A stretch of DNA of 17,362 bases, from assembly GCA_964496595.1 (NCBI GenBank), contig CAZCAI010000106.1, forward strand, positions 1 to 17,362, in the 5' to 3' direction. A program made the position numbers and the translations under genes. The DNA comes from JAAAOZ01 sp964496595. GTDB taxonomy: Bacteria > Chloroflexota > Anaerolineae > B4-G1 > SLSP01. The first letter of the stretch is position 1; each line of letters opens with the position of its first letter. The notes beneath the pieces are model-generated. The model was not told where the DNA came from. It saw only the letters and a program-made list of their open reading frames with translations, and did no database searches. Below are positions 12,746 to 17,362 of this stretch, piece after piece.

Positions 12746-13415
12746 TGGCAGTTCGACCTACGCCCGCAGATAAATCGCGGGCTAGAAGCTGAAGTCGGCT
12801 GGAAGCCGACTGGGATAGGCGACGGTCTCCAGTGTTGAGTCGGCGTTCAGCCGACTTCAGCTTTGAGACGGGTAGTTCACTGCCCGGCCTCGGCGGCACG
12901 GCCTCGGCTAAGGAGGAGATCGCGGTAGGAGGTGGTTTTCGTTGGCCTATGCCCGCAGGGTTCATCCGCAGTCGGCCCGCAGATAAATCGCGGGCTAGAA
13001 GCTCAAGTCGGCTCAAGCCGACTGAGGTAGAGGATGGTTCTCGGCCTTGAGTCGGCTTTCAGCCGACTTCAGCTTTGAGACGGGTAGTTTACTGCCCGGC
13101 CTCGGCGGCCCGGCCTCGGCTAAGGAGTAGGAGGTTGTGGTGGTGGTGGAGTCGTCGCCTTGCGCCCGCAGGGTTCATCCGCAGTCGGCCCGCAGATAAA
13201 TCGCGGGCTAGAAGCTCANNNNNNNNNNNNNNNNNNNNNNNNNNNNNNNNNNNNNNNNNNNNNNNNNNNNNNNNNNNNNNNNNNNNNNNNNNNNNNNNNN
13301 NNNNNNNNNNNNNNNNNNAGTCGGCTCAAGCCGACTGAGGTAGAGGATGGTTCTCGGCCTTGAGTCGGCCTTCAGCCGACTTCAGCTTTGAGACGGGTAA
13401 TTCACTGCCCGGCGG
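12746..13415. repeat. Tandem repeat array, 213-bp period, interrupted by an N gap
   Basis: The landmark CCCGC-AGATAAATC-GCGGG starts at 12763, 12976 and 13189, exactly 213 bases apart. Each unit also holds AGTCGGC..GCCGACT hairpins and a GCCTCGGCGGC-rich block. In unit 1, AAGCTGAAGTCGGCT (12786-12800) pairs perfectly with AGCCGACTTCAGCTT (12849-12863), while GTCGGCT/AGCCGAC (12794-12800 with 12804-12810) offers a competing local hairpin; unit 2 keeps this with one mismatch. There is no believable ORF. Confidence 0.92.
13219..13318. other. Assembly gap (100 N)
   Basis: Exactly 100 N. The left flank ends GAAGCTCA and the right flank starts AGTCGGCTCAAGCC, which are contiguous in the previous unit (around 13005-13020). 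Removing the N run restores the 213-base spacing (13047 to 13360 becomes 213). Confidence 0.98.
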
Positions 13416-13431
13416 CCTCGCCCCAATGCTT

Positions 13432-13459
13432 TTGATCCCTCCCCGCTGTGGGGTACAAT
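13432..13459 (+). promoter_or_regulatory. Promoter of the small antitoxin-like ORF
   Basis: TTGATC (13432-13437), 16 nt, TACAAT (13454-13459). A GC-rich palindrome CCCC..GGGG (13440-13453) fills the spacer. The leader to the ATG is about 25 nt and contains AGGAGG. Confidence 0.65.
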
Positions 13460-13490
13460 AGAAGGCAGCGATAGTTGATAAGGAGGTTCA

Positions 13491-13751
13491 ATGATGACCG
13501 TAGATACCGTAGCGCAGATGACCCAAGCGGAGTTCAAGCGGATGTTGGCGGATGTGGTGGAAGTCACCATCGAGCAGAAGTTGATCGAGATGTTGGGTGA
13601 TCCCGATGAAGGCTTGGTCGTCAGAGATGATGTCCGGGAGAGATTGTTGCGCCAACGTCAGCGGGTCAGGTTGGGAGAACGGGGCCGGCCTTTGGATCTC
13701 CAGAATCTTCCAGTCGCTTTCTTAGCGCGGGGATGGAAGTCCCCGCGCTAA
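13491..13751 (+). CDS. Small antitoxin-like protein with its 3' end replaced by a palindromic repeat
   Basis: The 86-aa ORF starts at ATG 13491, 4 nt after AGGAGG (13481-13486), behind a good promoter. Residues 1-68 (TQAEFKRMLADVVEVTIEQKLIEMLGDPDEGLVVRDDVRERLLRQ..) resemble the small acidic DPDEGL..RxxVxxRLxRQ proteins often found as presumed antitoxins next to RelE/ParE-like toxins; I recall this pattern rather than having searched it. Such proteins usually end soon after GERGxPL. Here GERGRPLD is followed by an unrelated tail whose last codons and TAA stop lie within the hairpin repeat at 13718-13755. No toxin gene follows. It is probably a 3'-damaged remnant, though the ORF may still be expressed. 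Confidence 0.55.
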   Translation: MMTVDTVAQMTQAEFKRMLADVVEVTIEQKLIEMLGDPDEGLVVRDDVRERLLRQRQRVRLGERGRPLDLQNLPVAFLARGWKSPR

Positions 13752-13833
13752 GAGAACAAAGCCCTGCGGGATAGTAAGGTTAGCCTCCGAAGGCGGCTTC
13801 GCTCTTTTAGCCCGGATGTTTACGTCCGGGCAG
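13718..13833. repeat. Composite palindromic element with two hairpins
   Basis: The left hairpin, TTTCTTAGCGCGGGGA (13718-13733) with TCCCCGCGCTAAGAGA (13740-13755), has a 16-pair stem with one G-U. The tail CTAAGAGAACAAAGCC follows it. In the opposite orientation, GGCTTCGCTCTTTTAG leads into a second hairpin GCCCGGATG..CGTCCGGGC (about 13811-13832). The two tails match at 13 of 16 positions as inverted repeats, so the unit is an inverted pair of the same modules seen at 9814-9966, here with tails inward. Confidence 0.7.
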
Positions 13834-13914
13834 CGGATAGCACAAGCGCAATACGAAATACGCCGCACATTTACCCACCGAGATGAAAAACCCCCGTCTT
13901 TTACAGGAGAAAAC

Positions 13915-16900
13915 ATGATGAACGATCTCGATATGAACCGTCGCATCGAACGGATGCAGCAGATGGTGGCCCAGCTCCAATCGTGTCTCGAATCTCAGGA
14001 GGGGACGCAAGAAGAACAGGCGCTGCTCCAGGATCTGGATAAAGAGTTGGTCGCGTTATCTGCCGAGCACAGCGCGCAACCGATCTCGGACGAGGCCCAC
14101 CAGCGCTATCGCGAGCTTTTCGAACTGGCGCCGGATGGCTATGTCGTCACCTCACCGGAGGGCGTTATTCAAGCGGCGAACGAGGCCGCGATCTCGATGT
14201 TTCAAAAGGGATCGCAGACGTTGGCCGGTCAGTCGCTGCTGGAGTACGTGTCCTCGGAAGATCATGAGCGCTTCGATGATCTGTTGGCGCGCTTGCGACA
14301 ACTGGAGAAGACTGACGACGTGCGGTTTCAACTGCGGTCCTTCCGCCAGGATGCTTTCCCCGCTGAATTGACCATCGGCTTGATCGAGCGTGACGAGGCT
14401 CTGACACACATCTACTGGCTGATCCGGGATATAACCGGCCAGGAGCAATTACGACCGCAGGCCCAGCGGAGGGAACGCGAGCGCTTGCTGGGGCGGATTG
14501 CATCCCAGCAGGAGAGATTGTGTCATGCCTCGCGCGAAGCGCAGGACGGCGAGAATCTCCTCCACGCGCTCTTGGAGACGATGCCGGCGGGTGTGATCGT
14601 GGTGAATGCGCAGGGCGACATTATGATGTCCAATCCCGTGGCCCAACGGATCTTTGGCGCGCCCCCCTCCCAGAATGTGCGGAAAAAGTCGGAGGACTAC
14701 CCCTTTATTCAATCGGATGGTACATCGCTGGCGCGGGAGGCGCGCCCGTTGGTGCGGGCGCTGGAGCAGCGGGAGGTTGTGCGGCAGCAGAAACTCCATC
14801 TTCGCCGGGCCGATGGCGAAACGCGCACGATCTTGGCCGGCGCCGCCCCGGTGACCGACTATGCGGATCGCCTTATCGCCGCCATCCTGGTGATGTTAGA
14901 TATCACCGAGCGCGAGCAGATCCGCCGCGCGTTGGAGGCCGAGCGCGCGCAGCTCGACGCGGTCATCGAGCACGCGCCGGAGGGCATCGTCGTGACGGAC
15001 GCGCACGCGCGCGTGCTGCGCGCCAATCCCGCCGCCGAGGCGATCTACCAACACCCCGTGCCCTATGGCGAGGATTATCCAGAACACGCCGCGTTTGACT
15101 TCCATCATCCAGATGGACGTCCCTATGATCCCCGAAATCTCCCCTTGACCCGTTCGGCCTTGGATGGGGAGGTGATGCATGAGGAGGAGTTACTGATGAT
15201 CTGGCCGGATGGCCAGCAGCGGGAGCTGTTGGTGAACACCGCGCCGATCTATGGTGAGGTCGGGGAGGTCACCGGCGCGATTGGCGTCTTTCAAGACATC
15301 ACCGACCGGAAATCGGTCCAGAAGATGCTGCGTCGCTATGCCGAGCGCCTGGAGATCCTGCACCAGACGGATCGCGCGATCCTGGCCGCGCTCTCCGCTC
15401 AGGAAATCGCCGCCACGGTGCTCCCTTACCTCCGCGAGATCAAGTCTGGCGTACAGGTGGCCATCACCGAGTTTGACTTCGAGGCGCGGGAGATGGTCTT
15501 GCTCGCTGCTCACACCCGTTCCGACGGTGAGGAGACGCGCGTGCAATCTGGCGTGCGCGTACCGTTCGATCAGGTGTGGTATTTAGATAAACTGCACGAA
15601 GGGAGCATCTACACCGTGGAGGATATGACGACGTTGGCGGTCGATTCCGCCATCCTTCCCGAACTGGCGGCCTTAGGCGTGCGGGCGTTCACCATCTTCC
15701 CGCTGATCTCGCAGACCGAATTGCTCGGCTCGCTTAATGTGGCGGTGGACGATGTCCTGGCGTTGACCTCGGAGGAAGCGGACGCCTTTCAGGAGATCGC
15801 GGATCAATTGGCGATTGGGTTGCAGCAGGCGCGGCTTCGCGAGGCCATCGCTGAGCACGCAGTGCGGCTGGAGGAGCGGGTCGAGCGACGCACCGCCGCT
15901 TTGCAGCGCAGCGAGGCGCGCTTCCGGGCGATCTTCAACAGCGCGGCGATGGGGATCGCTTTAATCGATGATCGCGGCCATATCTTCGCGAGCAATCCGG
16001 CGCTGAAAAAGATGACCGGCTACAGTCAGGTCGAATTGGAAGGGATGGCCTTCAAGGTGTTGATCCATCCAGAGGATGAGCCGGTGGTCGAGGTACATTA
16101 TCGCGCGCTGCTGGCGAATAAGCGCGATGTCCACCGGGAGGAATTGCGCATGATCCGTATGGATGGCAACGCGATCATCACCCAGGTGACTTTCTCGGTC
16201 GTGACCGGCGACGATGAATATCCACCCTTCACCATCGCGATGGTGGAGGACATCACCGAGCGCAAGGCGGCCCAGCGGGAGTTGCTGCACACGGAGAAGT
16301 TGTCTCTCACCGGGCGGCTGGCCGCGTCGCTGGCGCACGAGATCAACAACCCGCTCCAGACCGTCATCGGCGCCCTGGGCCTGGCGCGCGAGGTGCTCGC
16401 CGACGGCGAAGACCCCAGCTATTATCTGAAAGTCTCGGCGCAGGAGTTGGAGCGCGCGGCCAAGATCGTCTCCGACCTGCGCGATCTCAACAAACGCTCG
16501 CGGCCGGAAGATCAAGAGCCGACCGACATCAATGCCCTGATCGAGCGCGCCATCGCGTTGACGGAGAAGCAATGCCGGAACCACAATGTAGACGTGATCT
16601 GGGGGCCGACGCCCGTGGCGCCGGAGATCCGCGTCGTGCCTAACCGCATCCCGCAGGTCTTCTTGAATTTGATCCTCAACGCCGTCGACGCGATGCCGGA
16701 GGGCGGGCAATTGAAGATCACCTCTGAGTGCACCTACGATCCCGACGGCGTGCGCCTCACCTTTACCGACACCGGGGTGGGGATTCCGCCGGATGAACTG
16801 CTTCGAATCTTCGATGCCTTCTACACGAATAAATCGGAAGGCCTGGGCCTGGGGCTATATGTCTCCGCCTCGATTATCGAGGAGCACGACGGCCACATCG

Positions 16901-16956
16901 AGGTGGAGAGTGAATCTGGCGTCGGGACGACCTTCACTGTGTGGCTTCCGGCCTGA
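13915..16956 (+). CDS. Soluble multi-PAS/GAF sensor histidine kinase
   Basis: The 1013-aa protein has a coiled-coil N-terminus (about 5-60), PAS1 (62-177), PAS2 (212-332), PAS3 (344-464), GAF (472-639), a coiled coil (640-664), PAS4 (667-784, GYSQVELEGM and a typical EDITERKAAQ exit), HisKA (792-859) and HATPase (912-1013). Phospho-acceptor His808 lies in LAHEINNPLQT. The ATP site has N-box NLILNAVDAM (Asn922), G1 DTGVGI (952-957), G2 GLGLGL (976-981) and a final GTTFTVWLP. No membrane segment is seen, so it should sense an intracellular or diffusible signal through PAS/GAF; no heme- or flavin-specific residue can be assigned. ATG 13915 has AGGAG at 13905-13909 (ATG 13918 is equally plausible); the open frame upstream to 13816 is repeat DNA. 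Its partner is the next gene. Confidence 0.95.
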   Translation: MMNDLDMNRRIERMQQMVAQLQSCLESQEGTQEEQALLQDLDKELVALSAEHSAQPISDEAHQRYRELFELAPDGYVVTSPEGVIQAANEAAISMFQKGSQTLAGQSLLEYVSSEDHERFDDLLARLRQLEKTDDVRFQLRSFRQDAFPAELTIGLIERDEALTHIYWLIRDITGQEQLRPQAQRRERERLLGRIASQQERLCHASREAQDGENLLHALLETMPAGVIVVNAQGDIMMSNPVAQRIFGAPPSQNVRKKSEDYPFIQSDGTSLAREARPLVRALEQREVVRQQKLHLRRADGETRTILAGAAPVTDYADRLIAAILVMLDITEREQIRRALEAERAQLDAVIEHAPEGIVVTDAHARVLRANPAAEAIYQHPVPYGEDYPEHAAFDFHHPDGRPYDPRNLPLTRSALDGEVMHEEELLMIWPDGQQRELLVNTAPIYGEVGEVTGAIGVFQDITDRKSVQKMLRRYAERLEILHQTDRAILAALSAQEIAATVLPYLREIKSGVQVAITEFDFEAREMVLLAAHTRSDGEETRVQSGVRVPFDQVWYLDKLHEGSIYTVEDMTTLAVDSAILPELAALGVRAFTIFPLISQTELLGSLNVAVDDVLALTSEEADAFQEIADQLAIGLQQARLREAIAEHAVRLEERVERRTAALQRSEARFRAIFNSAAMGIALIDDRGHIFASNPALKKMTGYSQVELEGMAFKVLIHPEDEPVVEVHYRALLANKRDVHREELRMIRMDGNAIITQVTFSVVTGDDEYPPFTIAMVEDITERKAAQRELLHTEKLSLTGRLAASLAHEINNPLQTVIGALGLAREVLADGEDPSYYLKVSAQELERAAKIVSDLRDLNKRSRPEDQEPTDINALIERAIALTEKQCRNHNVDVIWGPTPVAPEIRVVPNRIPQVFLNLILNAVDAMPEGGQLKITSECTYDPDGVRLTFTDTGVGIPPDELLRIFDAFYTNKSEGLGLGLYVSASIIEEHDGHIEVESESGVGTTFTVWLPA

Positions 16957-17010
16957 TTTCTGGTAAAATGGAGAAGGTTACAGGTTGAATTGAAAGATTA
17001 GGGGGGAATT

Positions 17011-17362
17011 ATGACAAAACCTATACATACCTTAGTCGTGGATGATGAGGACGGGATCCGTTTCTTCGTGGAGCAGACGTTGACGCGCGCGGGGCACGTC
17101 GTGACCACGGCGGATAGCGGGGAGAGCGCGCTGGAGAAGCTGCGCGATACGCCGTTTGACCTGGCGGTGGTGGATTTAAAGCTGGGCGGGCGCACGGATG
17201 GTCTGCGGGTTTTGGAGGCGCTAAGTTGGCGCTGGCCGGAGACCGTGGTGATCATTCTCACCGGGCATGGTTCCTTAGAATCGGCGCAGGTGGCTATCCG
17301 CGAGGGTGTGGATCGCTACCTGCTCAAGCCCATCCAGCCGGACGAACTGCGCGAGGCGGTGG
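17011..17362 (+). CDS. Response regulator, receiver domain (cut by window end)
   Basis: The first 117 residues form a complete CheY-like receiver: acidic pair Asp11-Asp12 in VVDDED, phospho-acceptor Asp55 in VVDLKL, Thr84 in ILTGHG and Lys106 in YLLKPI. The gene runs off the window, so any output domain (DNA-binding or sigma-54-type) is unseen. The ATG follows an AGGGGGG site (17000-17006). It lies 54 bases after the kinase stop on the same strand, so it is most likely the kinase's cognate regulator, phosphorylated on Asp55. A weak TAAAAT at 16964-16969 might be an internal promoter, but no -35 box supports it. Confidence 0.95.
   Translation, partial: MTKPIHTLVVDDEDGIRFFVEQTLTRAGHVVTTADSGESALEKLRDTPFDLAVVDLKLGGRTDGLRVLEALSWRWPETVVIILTGHGSLESAQVAIREGVDRYLLKPIQPDELREAV

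Noticed and set aside
12657..13016. N-terminal extension of the DUF3795-like protein
   Set aside because: The extension crosses the predicted promoter, the AGGAGG site and the tandem repeats.
12746..13415. CRISPR-like array
   Set aside because: The period is 213 bases with whole units conserved, there are no short identical repeats with unique spacers, and no cas gene is present. The 209-bp array fails for the same reasons.
13816..13914. Upstream start for the histidine kinase
   Set aside because: The extra 33 codons fall in the palindromic repeat and have no ribosome site, while AGGAG precedes ATG 13915.
16964..16969. Internal promoter before the response regulator
   Set aside because: TAAAAT is a fair -10 box, but no -35 box is found 15-19 nt upstream; the gene is more simply co-transcribed with the kinase.

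Overview
The window looks like a GC-rich bacterial chromosome segment, most likely from a Chloroflexota (Anaerolineae-like) metagenome assembly. This rests on gene content and style: TrmFO, a sufC-sufB-sufD operon, an HtrA lipoprotein, a large soluble PAS/GAF kinase, and intergenic spaces full of short tandem repeats and palindromic elements. No marker gene fixes the lineage, so the assignment is an inference. Two runs of exactly 100 N mark scaffold joins, and both fall inside tandem-repeat arrays.

Layout. 1-2163: a universal stress protein behind a heptamer repeat, a repeat-filled spacer, then an HtrA-type serine protease lipoprotein ending at a strong bidirectional terminator. 2264-3592 (minus): trmFO, convergent with the protease. 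3593-3820: octamer repeats and a promoter for an anchored LamG/ConA-like protein (3821-4519). 4625-8966: an iron-sulfur cluster assembly operon (promoter, palindrome, sufC, sufB, sufD, an unknown 134-aa protein, terminator). 8969-9198 (minus): two tRNA-Ala genes (anticodons GGC and CGC) with their own promoter, converging on the same terminator. 9213-9970: a 209-bp tandem array with an N gap. 10085-12040: a secreted or membrane-anchored beta-lactamase-fold serine hydrolase. 12072-12286: a candidate MITE with inverted ends and a possible 9-bp target duplication. 12303-12656 (minus): a DUF3795-like cysteine-rich protein. 12746-13415: a second array, 213-bp period, with the second N gap. 13491-13751: a small antitoxin-like ORF whose end lies in a palindromic repeat. 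13915-17362: a hybrid histidine-kinase sensor (PAS-PAS-PAS-GAF-PAS-HisKA-HATPase) followed by a response regulator cut by the window edge.

How the genes work together. SufC (ATPase) with SufB and SufD forms the SufBC2D scaffold for Fe-S assembly; the cysteine desulfurase SufS and its partner SufU/SufE are not in this window. UspA-like and HtrA proteins fit stress response and envelope protein quality control. The kinase and regulator form a two-component pair.

Two things stand out. Six promoters read by eye all have a 16-nt spacer between the -35 and -10 boxes. The palindromic repeat family keeps its tail sequence but swaps its stem sequence between copies, and both assembly gaps break the arrays exactly in phase.
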